A DNA stretch of 7,163 nucleotides from Deltaproteobacteria bacterium (GTDB taxonomy: Bacteria; Desulfobacterota; Desulfobulbia; Desulfobulbales; Desulfobulbaceae), in the NCBI GenBank assembly GCA_013151365.1, contig JAADIK010000036.1, positions 1 to 7,163 on the forward strand, in the 5' to 3' direction. Below the pieces are notes generated by a model. The model saw nothing but the letters and a program-made list of their open reading frames with translations, made no database searches and was not told where the DNA came from. Positions 1 through 5,343 of this stretch are shown piece by piece (positions within the stretch are counted from its first letter, which is position 1; every line of letters begins with the position of its first letter). The position numbers were made by a program, and so were the translations under genes.

Positions 1-40
1 CGCCCGGAGTGTCCTTTTCCGGAAAGGGAAGGATAGTCAT
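1..40 (-). CDS. possible 5' end of a further minus-strand gene (partial)
   Basis: An ATG at 40-38 opens a frame that stays open to the window edge and reads MTILPFPEKDTPG. It lies 69 bases beyond the nifK stop codon, on the same strand. In many cluster III nif operons nifE, nifN or nifB comes next, so a nif gene is plausible, but 13 residues are too few to recognise a family. The upstream sequence has only a weak ribosome-site candidate (AGAG, five bases before the ATG), and a terminator-like stem-loop lies in between. The frame may therefore be chance. Confidence 0.3.
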   Translation of the reverse strand, partial: MTILPFPEKDTPG

Positions 41-49
41 CGTCGCTCT

Positions 50-93
50 GTCAAAATAAAATTTGCCATGACGGGGCACCGGGCCCCGTCATG
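50..93 (-). terminator. stem-loop with U-rich tail downstream of nifK
   Basis: Positions 67-77 (CATGACGGGGC) and 83-93 (GCCCCGTCATG) form a perfect 11-bp inverted repeat around the 5-base loop 78-82. Read on the minus strand, the stem is followed by a T-rich stretch (GGCAAATTTTATTTTGA, 66-50). It begins 17 bases after the nifK stop codon. This fits an intrinsic terminator of the nifHI1I2DK transcript. The U tract starts a few bases after the stem and is interrupted, so partial read-through into a downstream gene, or a role as a 3'-end stabilising stem, is also possible. Confidence 0.75.
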
Positions 94-109
94 AAGGGAA
101 TCCTGAATA

Positions 110-1483
110 TTACAGAACCAGTTCAAATTTTGGTTCCGGATCATCCCGCTCTTTGCGGTCAAGCAGCCGGTCCAGGATTTTTTCCAGCAGCCTGAGTCCG
201 CCTTTGTAACCGACAGTGGGAAAATACTGATGACACTGGCGATCAAGGATCGGAAATCCCCAGCGAACCAGGGGCACATCCTCGTCACGGGCCATGTACT
301 TGCCGTAACTGTTACAGATAAGCAGGTCCACCGGGTCGTTTTTCATCCACTGGTGGAGGAGAAAAAGATCGCCCTTGGCCTTGACATTAACCTCGCAGGG
401 CATGTCCGCGGTTATTTCCCTGATCCGTTCTTCAAACTTCTTGCCCGGAGTACCGGTGATAATGTGAACCGGTAGCATGTCAATGGAAACCAGGAACTCG
501 GTCATGGCAATGAGCTGATCCGGATCGCCGGCAATGGCGACCTTCTTGTGATAAAAATACTGGTGCATATCAGAGATCAGGTCCACCAGCTGGCCGCGCT
601 CATAGGCCAGTTCATCGGAGACCGAGACCCCGGCAATGGTTCGCAGGGCATCGACGAAGCGGTCGGTTGCCTTCAGTCCGAAGGGCATGTCCAGCACCTT
701 GCAGGGGACCTTGTGCGTCTTGTCCAGCTCCCGGGCCGCTGCGGCGGAACACCACTCGCCCAGGGCCAGGGTGCCGACGGAATCACCGCTTGATTTTAAT
801 TCCTCCACCGTGGTGCCGCCGTCGGGGAACATCTTGTACTCGCCGGTAAGCGGAGCATCAAGAACCCCGGAGGTATCCGGAAAAACGATGGAGTCGACAC
901 CGATCAGCTTGGCCATCCGTTTGATCTCGGCCATGTCGGCCGGTTCCACCCAGCCGGGGATAATATTGACCTTGCCGTTTTTCTTGCCCGTGGATTCGGC
1001 AAATTCGGTCATTGTTTTGACCATGGTGGAAAAACCGGTGACATGAGAGCCCACATAGCTCGGAGTGGAGGCGCCGATAACGTACTTGCCTTCCGGAATC
1101 TTTCCCTCCGTTATCGCCTTTTTCCTGATCTGTTTCAGGTCGTCGCCGATGGTTTCCGACAGGCAGGTGGTATGAACGGCAATCACATCCGGTTTATAGA
1201 CCGTGAAGATGTTGTTGATGGCCTGGAGCAGGTTGGCCTGGCCGCCGAAGACGGAAGCCCCCTCGGTAAACGAACTGCTGGCCGCTGAAATTGGTTCTTT
1301 GTAGTGCCTGGTCAGGGTTGATCGATGGTAGGCGCAACAACCCTGTGATCCATGGCTGTGCGGCAGGCATCCGTGAATGCCCAGGGCCGCATACATGGCT
1401 CCGATCGGCTGACAGGTCTTGGCCGGGTTAATGGTCAAGGCGGTGCGCTCGGTTATTTCTTCTGGAGTATGTCGTAATAACAT
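110..1483 (-). CDS. nifK: nitrogenase MoFe protein beta subunit NifK
   Basis: NifK is the beta subunit of the cytoplasmic MoFe protein (NifD2K2) and shares the P-cluster with NifD. The 457-residue product has the three P-cluster cysteines: Cys24 (in NPAKTCQPIGA), Cys49 (in HGSQGC) and Cys107 (in TTCLSETIGDD). Each is exactly 46 residues before Azotobacter vinelandii Cys70, Cys95 and Cys153. Ser142 in TPSYVGSHVTG matches the P-cluster serine Ser188. The protein lacks the roughly 46-residue N-terminal extension of proteobacterial NifK, as in Clostridium pasteurianum. A second cysteine, Cys50, directly follows Cys49. The start codon at 1483 is preceded by AAAGAGG (minus strand, 1497-1491), an almost ideal Shine-Dalgarno sequence 7 bases away. 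It is the last recognisable gene of the operon, 46 bases after nifD, with a hairpin in that gap. Tight linkage to a NifD with FeMo-cofactor ligands excludes NifN. Confidence 0.98.
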   Translation of the reverse strand: MLLRHTPEEITERTALTINPAKTCQPIGAMYAALGIHGCLPHSHGSQGCCAYHRSTLTRHYKEPISAASSSFTEGASVFGGQANLLQAINNIFTVYKPDVIAVHTTCLSETIGDDLKQIRKKAITEGKIPEGKYVIGASTPSYVGSHVTGFSTMVKTMTEFAESTGKKNGKVNIIPGWVEPADMAEIKRMAKLIGVDSIVFPDTSGVLDAPLTGEYKMFPDGGTTVEELKSSGDSVGTLALGEWCSAAAARELDKTHKVPCKVLDMPFGLKATDRFVDALRTIAGVSVSDELAYERGQLVDLISDMHQYFYHKKVAIAGDPDQLIAMTEFLVSIDMLPVHIITGTPGKKFEERIREITADMPCEVNVKAKGDLFLLHQWMKNDPVDLLICNSYGKYMARDEDVPLVRWGFPILDRQCHQYFPTVGYKGGLRLLEKILDRLLDRKERDDPEPKFELVL

Positions 1484-1502
1484 TTTTTTACCTCTTTAAT
1501 AT

Positions 1503-1524
1503 GCCGGGTGACGTATCACCCGGC
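1503..1524 (-). promoter_or_regulatory. intercistronic stem-loop between nifD and nifK
   Basis: GCCGGGTGA (1503-1511) and TCACCCGGC (1516-1524) are perfect inverted repeats around the 4-base loop CGTA. On the transcript this GC-rich 9-bp hairpin starts 5 bases after the nifD stop codon and ends 5 bases before the nifK ribosome-binding site. It has no U tract, so it is not an intrinsic terminator. A role in mRNA stability, processing, or spacing of ribosomes between nifD and nifK is inferred. Confidence 0.6.
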
Positions 1525-1529
1525 GAGCA

Positions 1530-3167
1530 TTATTCCCATACATAGGCGCCGGTAAGCTGGGGGTTCTCCTGCCAGGGAGCCTTCATGTAACTCCACACCT
1601 TACTGTTCACCAGCCGGTCTATTTCATGGTAAAAATTGATTGCGCCCTTGAATCCGGCATAGGGGCCGCCGGAGTCGTAGCTGTGCAACTGCTTCATGGG
1701 AACGCCAAGCTTCTGGATGGAAAATTTTTCCTTGATTCCGGCACAGAAGATGTCAGGTTTCATCAGTTCCACCAGTTTTTCCGCCTCGTGCTGGTTCAGG
1801 TCGTCAATGACCAGCGTTTTGCTCTCCATGTCGGGGATCAGGCCGTCGTAATGTCTGAACTTGAGACCCGCCTCTTCGAGGGCCTGCAGTTCTTCTTTAG
1901 TCTTGCGCGGATGAAACCGGTCCGGATCGGCTTCCACTTCGATCTCTTCGATGTTGCGGCTGTCCGCATCCACCTTGAGAGGCAGCACCTGGCGTCCTTC
2001 GTAATCGTCCCGGTGGGCGAATTCGTAGCCGGCCGAGATGATTTTCATGCCCATTTCCTTAAACAGTTCCTGGTAATGATGAGCCCGTGAACCGCCGACA
2101 AAGATCATCGCGGTCTTTCCTTCGGTGCGGGGCAGCACGTCGGCAATGGCTGCCTCGACGTCCGGCATTTCCTCGGCTATGACCTTCTCGACCCGGTCGA
2201 TGAAGGCCTGGTTTTCGAAATACATGGCGATTTTACGCAACGACTTGGCAGTAGCCTCGGCGCCGATAAAGTTCACCTTGATCCAGGGAATGCCGTATTT
2301 GACTTCCAGCATGTCCGCCACATAGTTGATGGAACGGTGGCACATGACCGCACTCAGGTCGGCCTGGTGGGCCGAGGCAAACTGATCATAGGTGGAGTTG
2401 CCGGAAAAAGTGGAGATATTGGTAATCCCGCATTTTTTGAAAATCCGGTCGATCTCGAAGCCGTCACCGCCGATGTTGTACTCGCCGAGAAGATTGATCT
2501 TGAACTCCCCTTCCTTGGGCACGTCATTTTCACCGACCACGTGCCGGAAGACCTGGTTGTTGGCAATGTGATGGCCTGCGGACTGACTGACACCCTTGTA
2601 ACCCTCGCAGCTGAAGGCAAAGACGTTGCAGTCGCCCAGTTTTTCCTTCATGTTCTTGGCAATGGTGTGAATATCATCACCAATCAGGCCCACCGGGCAG
2701 GTGGCAAATACGCCGATCGCTTTCGGATGGAACAGGTCATAGGCTTCCTGGATAGCCTTTATCAGCTTTTTTTCACCGCCGAAGATGATGTCCGAATCCT
2801 GCATATCGGTGGAAAAGCAGTAGTTCATGTAGTTTTCGCCATCCGCACCCGGCTCCGTCTGGTTGCGACGGGTGAGCCAGGCGTAAAAACTGCAGCCGAT
2901 GGGGCCGTGCACCAGGTTGACGATGTCACGGGTCGGCCCCATGATGACGCCCTTGCAGCCGGCATAGGTACAGCCGCGCATGGTGATAATGCCCGGTATG
3001 GTGCGGACATTGGCCATAATTTCCGGCGTCCCGTTTTCGAGCGCCTCATTGATCATTATCTGCTTGGCGCGTTTGCGGGCCACCTTGGGCGGATACTTGG
3101 CAATCATCTCCGCCTTGATGTCGGTGGGATCCCACTGCACCAGTTTTTTCTTTGCTGTTGTAGCCAT
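1530..3167 (-). CDS. nifD: nitrogenase MoFe protein alpha subunit NifD, cluster III type
   Basis: NifD carries the FeMo-cofactor where N2 is reduced and shares the P-cluster with NifK. The 545-residue product has the P-cluster cysteines Cys66 (RGCTYAGCKG), Cys92 (HGPIGC) and Cys157 (ATCPVGLIGDD). The FeMo-co ligands are Cys276 (VMCHRSINY) and His495 (QLHSYDSGGPY). Cofactor-pocket residues are also present: Val74, Arg100, Gln195, His199 (SQSAGHH) and Lys479 (GIKEKF, next to homocitrate). About residues 385-450, charged and hydrophilic, form an insertion absent from Azotobacter-type NifD but known from C. pasteurianum. That accounts for the length and places it in the anaerobe lineage. FeMo-type ligands and the absence of a delta-subunit gene argue against Vnf/Anf. 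The start at 3167 follows AAAGGAGAAGAAT, a strong ribosome site. It lies 105 bases after nifI2; I see no clear promoter in that gap. Confidence 0.98.
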   Translation of the reverse strand: MATTAKKKLVQWDPTDIKAEMIAKYPPKVARKRAKQIMINEALENGTPEIMANVRTIPGIITMRGCTYAGCKGVIMGPTRDIVNLVHGPIGCSFYAWLTRRNQTEPGADGENYMNYCFSTDMQDSDIIFGGEKKLIKAIQEAYDLFHPKAIGVFATCPVGLIGDDIHTIAKNMKEKLGDCNVFAFSCEGYKGVSQSAGHHIANNQVFRHVVGENDVPKEGEFKINLLGEYNIGGDGFEIDRIFKKCGITNISTFSGNSTYDQFASAHQADLSAVMCHRSINYVADMLEVKYGIPWIKVNFIGAEATAKSLRKIAMYFENQAFIDRVEKVIAEEMPDVEAAIADVLPRTEGKTAMIFVGGSRAHHYQELFKEMGMKIISAGYEFAHRDDYEGRQVLPLKVDADSRNIEEIEVEADPDRFHPRKTKEELQALEEAGLKFRHYDGLIPDMESKTLVIDDLNQHEAEKLVELMKPDIFCAGIKEKFSIQKLGVPMKQLHSYDSGGPYAGFKGAINFYHEIDRLVNSKVWSYMKAPWQENPQLTGAYVWE

Positions 3168-3272
3168 ATTCTTCTCCTTTAATATAAAAGTCCTTGCTTC
3201 CGCGATAACACTGCCGAAGTTCAGACTTTCATTGCAAGCCGACGGCCGGCCATCCTGGTCCAGCCCTGCCGG

Positions 3273-3647
3273 TCAGGCAATGGCGGCCGGGCCTGTTTCT
3301 CCCGTCCTGACGCGGACGGAGTCCAATATCGGCATGACAAAAATTTTGCCGTCGCCGGGCTTGCCGGTCTGGTTGGTCTTGATAATCGACTGTACTACGT
3401 CATCGACTTTATCGTCATCGACCACCACGGTTACCATGCGTTTCGGGTAGAGCTTGCCCTTTTCCCCAAGTATGGCGGCGGCCTCTTCATAGCCTTGATC
3501 CACACCCTCAAGAACCTTGGGGTTGACAAACCCCTTGCCGCGCCCTTGGGCCTCGCGGGCGAAGAAGGCATCGACTCCGACATCGGTCAGGGCCTGTTTG
3601 GTCTGATTCATCTTGTTTATTCGCACCACGGCGATCACTTCCTTCAT
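3273..3647 (-). CDS. nifI2: nitrogenase-regulating PII-like protein NifI2
   Basis: This is a 124-residue GlnB/PII-superfamily protein of the nif-linked NifI2 type. In Methanococcus maripaludis a NifI1-NifI2 complex binds NifDK and stops activity when ammonia is added, and 2-oxoglutarate with ATP relieves the block. The sequence shows the PII fold order: an N-terminal strand (KEVIAVVRI), a T-loop region from about residue 35 (GRGKGFVNPKVLEG) to 68 that is longer than in GlnB, a strand MVTVVVDDD, a B-loop TGKPGDGKIFVMPI (94-107) for ATP, and a C-terminal VRVRTGE like the nucleotide-binding tail of PII. Its ATG overlaps the nifI1 stop as ATGA. A GAGGAGG site inside the end of nifI1 precedes it, so translation is probably coupled. 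Confidence 0.95.
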   Translation of the reverse strand: MKEVIAVVRINKMNQTKQALTDVGVDAFFAREAQGRGKGFVNPKVLEGVDQGYEEAAAILGEKGKLYPKRMVTVVVDDDKVDDVVQSIIKTNQTGKPGDGKIFVMPILDSVRVRTGETGPAAIA

Positions 3648-3997
3648 GCCGCATCCTCCTCAACCGGGGAGGAGACCTCTTTGAGTCCGGAACTGATGGT
3701 GTAGACTTCCTCGACCTCGCTGACGAAAATCTTACCGTCGCCGAAGGCGCCCTTGCCGGCGGACCTGGCCGTGTCCATGATGGTCTGGATGACGAAGTCC
3801 TTGTCCTCTTCGCCGACCACTGACATCAGCATCGTTTTCGGGATTTCATCATAGGTGACATCGCCGATTTTGATGCCCCGCTGCTTGCCGCGGCCGGCAA
3901 CGGAGAACTTGGTGACTGCGGGGAAGCCGGCATCCATGAGAGCGGCCAGGATTTCATCGGTTTTTTCAGGTCGGACAATAGCTCTGATCATCAACAT
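3644..3997 (-). CDS. nifI1: nitrogenase-regulating PII-like protein NifI1
   Basis: This is a 117-residue PII-family protein, partner of NifI2 in post-translational nitrogenase switch-off in organisms where the pair sits between nifH and nifD. The N-terminus MLMIRAIVRPEK starts the ferredoxin-like fold. The T-loop segment GRGKQRGIKIGDVTYDEIPK (about residues 35-54) is of the NifI1 kind rather than the GlnB/GlnK kind. The B-loop GKGAFGDGKIFVSEV (about 81-95) should bind ATP. The C-terminal tail (SSPVEEDAA) is acidic. The start at 3997 has GGAG 8 bases upstream (minus strand GGAGAAAATATT-ATG). It follows nifH by 58 bases and overlaps nifI2 by 4 bases. No adenylyl- or uridylyl-transferase gene is visible, so ligand binding alone is the likely input. 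Confidence 0.95.
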   Translation of the reverse strand: MLMIRAIVRPEKTDEILAALMDAGFPAVTKFSVAGRGKQRGIKIGDVTYDEIPKTMLMSVVGEEDKDFVIQTIMDTARSAGKGAFGDGKIFVSEVEEVYTISSGLKEVSSPVEEDAA

Positions 3998-4055
3998 AAT
4001 ATTTTCTCCATACTTCGTATCGTTTTGCTTATAAGAAGCGTCTGTGCTTCCCGCC

Positions 4056-4880
4056 TTAGTTCATAAGGCCGAAATCCATGAGCAGCTTTTCCAGTTCCTC
4101 TATTTCTATCGGAGTCGGGATTACGAAGTTGTCGTTTTCGTCTATAGCTTTGGCCAGGGATCGGTAGACGCCGGCCTGCGGAACGTCTGAGTTCCACTCG
4201 ATGACTGTTTTCCGATTGATTTCAGCCCGCTGGACATCATTGTCACGGGGCACGAAATAGAGCATCCGGGTGCCGAGTTTCTGAGCAAATTTTTCGATCA
4301 TCTCCTTCTCATTATCAACAGCGCGGGAGTTGCAGATCAGGCCGCCGAGACGTACCGACCCTGACTGGGCAAACTTCATGATCCCCTTGCTGATATTGTT
4401 GGCCGCATACATGGCCATCATCTCGCCGGAGACAACGATGTAGATTTCTTCCGCTTTACCGTCACGGATAGGCATGGCGAAGCCACCGCAGACAACGTCG
4501 CCGAGGACGTCGTAAAAAGCGTAATCGAGCGCTTCACTCTCATCGTAGGCGCCCAGGGATTCCAGCATGTTGATCGAGGTGATGATACCGCGGCCGGCGC
4601 AGCCGACACCCGGCTCCGGTCCGCCGGACTCAACACACCAGGTGTTGCCGTAACCAAGCTTGCGGATATTTTTGAGTTCCACGTCCTCGCCTTCTTCGCG
4701 AAGGGAGTCGAGAACCGATTTCTGGGCCAAGCCGCCCAGCAACAGACGAGTAGAGTCTGCTTTCGGGTCGCAACCGACAACCATGATTTTTCGTCCCAGT
4801 TCGCTCAAACCAGCCACGGTGTTCTGGGTGGTGGTTGATTTGCCGATGCCGCCTTTGCCGTAAATTGCTACCTTTCTCAT
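4056..4880 (-). CDS. nifH: nitrogenase iron protein NifH, cluster III type
   Basis: NifH is the homodimeric ATP-dependent reductase that delivers electrons to NifDK and also serves FeMo-cofactor and P-cluster assembly. The 274-residue product begins MRKVAIYGKGGIGKSTTTQN with the P-loop at residues 8-15. Switch I is the DPKADSTR segment (38-45) and switch II is DVLGD (124-128). The subunit-bridging [4Fe-4S] cysteines are Cys94 (GVGCAGRG) and Cys131 (VVCGGFAMP). Arg97 corresponds to the residue ADP-ribosylated by DraT in some diazotrophs; no draT is visible here. Wording such as QNTVAGLSELGRK, ESGGPEPGVGCAGRGIITSINMLE and the C-terminal EIEELEKLL is of the anaerobe (cluster III) type. The start at 4880 follows GGAGG by 8 bases. 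It is the first gene of the operon, about 110 bases after the predicted sigma-54 start site. Confidence 0.98.
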   Translation of the reverse strand: MRKVAIYGKGGIGKSTTTQNTVAGLSELGRKIMVVGCDPKADSTRLLLGGLAQKSVLDSLREEGEDVELKNIRKLGYGNTWCVESGGPEPGVGCAGRGIITSINMLESLGAYDESEALDYAFYDVLGDVVCGGFAMPIRDGKAEEIYIVVSGEMMAMYAANNISKGIMKFAQSGSVRLGGLICNSRAVDNEKEMIEKFAQKLGTRMLYFVPRDNDVQRAEINRKTVIEWNSDVPQAGVYRSLAKAIDENDNFVIPTPIEIEELEKLLMDFGLMN

Positions 4881-4912
4881 TGTTCTTGCCTCCAGTATAA
4901 ATAGGATACGCT

Positions 4913-4924
4913 CGGAATATTCCG
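4913..4924. promoter_or_regulatory. 12-bp perfect palindrome in nifH leader
   Basis: CGGAATATTCCG is fully self-complementary. It lies 33-44 bases before the nifH start codon and inside the predicted untranslated leader, so a bound protein would act as a roadblock; in RNA it could form only a tiny hairpin. It could be an operator for a dimeric repressor. It resembles, but does not match in spacing, the GGAA-N6-TTCC operators of archaeal NrpR. No regulator can be named from the sequence. Confidence 0.35.
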
Positions 4925-4946
4925 GTCCTTTATTTATGATTCAGGT

Positions 4947-4956
4947 GAAACGTTTC
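4947..4956. promoter_or_regulatory. 10-bp perfect palindrome in nifH leader
   Basis: GAAACGTTTC is perfectly self-complementary and overlaps the start of a TTCGG / CCGAA inverted repeat (4954-4958 and 4965-4969, 6-base loop). It lies about 35-45 bases downstream of the predicted nifH transcription start. It could be an operator or part of leader-RNA structure. A palindrome this short also arises by chance. Confidence 0.25.
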
Positions 4957-5002
4957 GGTTGGCGCCGAATCCGTCTTGCAGTAAATAACGTATTGCCCTC
5001 AG

Positions 5003-5018
5003 AGCAAGAGGTGTGCCA
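5003..5018 (-). promoter_or_regulatory. sigma-54 (-24/-12) promoter of the nif operon
   Basis: Read on the minus strand the sequence is TGGCAC-ACCTC-TTGCT, which matches the RpoN consensus TGGCAC-N5-TTGCW at every defined position. The GG and GC dinucleotides have the required 12-base spacing. The predicted start of transcription is near 4992, which gives nifH a leader of about 110 bases. It points toward the nif operon and is the only strong match I found in the intergenic region. It implies an AAA+ enhancer-binding activator, probably NifA or a NifA-like protein encoded elsewhere. Confidence 0.9.
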
Positions 5019-5062
5019 TTTGGGGGGAGATGTTTTTTTCAGTTTTAAAACCAACCAGTTGT

Positions 5063-5075
5063 CTGTATTTTGATA
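5063..5075 (-). promoter_or_regulatory. partial IHF-like site
   Basis: On the minus strand this reads TATCAAAATACAG. It matches the WATCAA half of the IHF consensus WATCAA-N4-TTR fully but the TTR part only at its last base. It lies in an AT-rich stretch almost exactly halfway between the -24 element and the upstream activator site, where IHF-induced bending would be expected in a NifA-activated promoter. Position supports it more than sequence does. Confidence 0.3.
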
Positions 5076-5161
5076 TTTTTTGTCAGTGCAGAGTCTTTGT
5101 TGGCCGGTGTGCAGTTTTTGTCGACAATGTGACAATAAGGTATAGAAGTGACATTTTTGTC
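5076..5161. repeat. three spaced TTTTTGTC repeats
   Basis: TTTTTGTC occurs at 5077-5084, 5115-5122 and 5154-5161, with spacings of 38 and 39 bases. The last two copies continue as TTTTTGTCG. The middle copy forms the left arm of the TGT-N10-ACA element and of the palindrome TTGTCGACAA (5118-5127). GTGACA also occurs twice (5129-5134 and 5148-5153). The set may be regulator half-sites upstream of the nif promoter or simply T-rich curved DNA. Confidence 0.5.
5119..5134. promoter_or_regulatory. NifA-type upstream activator sequence (TGT-N10-ACA)
   Basis: TGT at 5119-5121 and ACA at 5132-5134 are separated by exactly 10 bases, the NifA enhancer pattern. It is about 110 bases upstream of the -24 element of the nifH promoter, within the usual enhancer distance. 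It was the only such spacing I found between the promoter and about 5170. The motif is short and its occurrence alone is weak evidence; the paired sigma-54 promoter raises its credibility. Because the site is symmetric it could in principle also serve the divergent gene. Confidence 0.6.
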
Positions 5162-5343
5162 GTGCCGGATCAGAGTTTGCGGAGAGGCCGGAAGAGGCGT
5201 GCCGGGCCGGTTATGGACCTGAATTCGTTATCGGGCGGACCGCCGGGCGGCGCGGTGAAGATCGGGAAATACGTTTATTTGAAATAATGCAATAAAGTCC
5301 ACTCGTTGTATAGAGTATCACCTCAAGCAAAGGAAACCACGTC

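Larger units (their letters stand above)
4881..5343. other. divergent nifH / malic-enzyme control region
   Basis: This 463-base gap between divergent genes has no convincing coding sequence. From the nifH side it holds a leader of about 110 bases with two perfect palindromes, a sigma-54 promoter, a T-rich stretch (5030-5100), a NifA-type site and short repeats. From about 5162 to 5265 the composition turns GC-rich, with alternating GGCGG / CCGCC / GGCGG blocks at 5234-5250 that could form mutually exclusive short hairpins. The last 75 bases before the malic-enzyme start are AT-richer and contain the AAAGGA ribosome site at 5329-5334. I found no convincing -35/-10 pair for the malic-enzyme gene. 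Confidence 0.8.

Noticed and set aside
110..3167. Alternative nitrogenase (Vnf/Anf) or cofactor scaffold NifEN
   Set aside because: Both subunits carry the full P-cluster set, NifD has the FeMo-co Cys and His ligands, and no delta-subunit gene lies between them.
2337..3182. A 281-codon plus-strand frame opposite nifD
   Set aside because: It lies wholly antisense to nifD, which has all nitrogenase ligands, and its product shows no family motif or credible ribosome site.
4941..5135. A 64-codon minus-strand frame overlapping the nifH promoter
   Set aside because: It spans the -24/-12 promoter and the activator site, so most of it would lie upstream of the predicted transcript; no ribosome site or motif supports it.
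5166..5181. Possible plus-strand sigma-54 promoter (CGGATC-N5-TTGC) facing the malic-enzyme gene
   Set aside because: GG and TTGC are correctly spaced, but the -24 half matches only three of six positions. It is also only about 45 bases from the activator site and 165 bases from the start codon.
5030..5287. An 85-codon plus-strand frame in the intergenic region
   Set aside because: It runs through the NifA-type site and the T-rich repeats, changes composition halfway, and its purine-rich upstream stretch abuts the ATG with no proper spacing.
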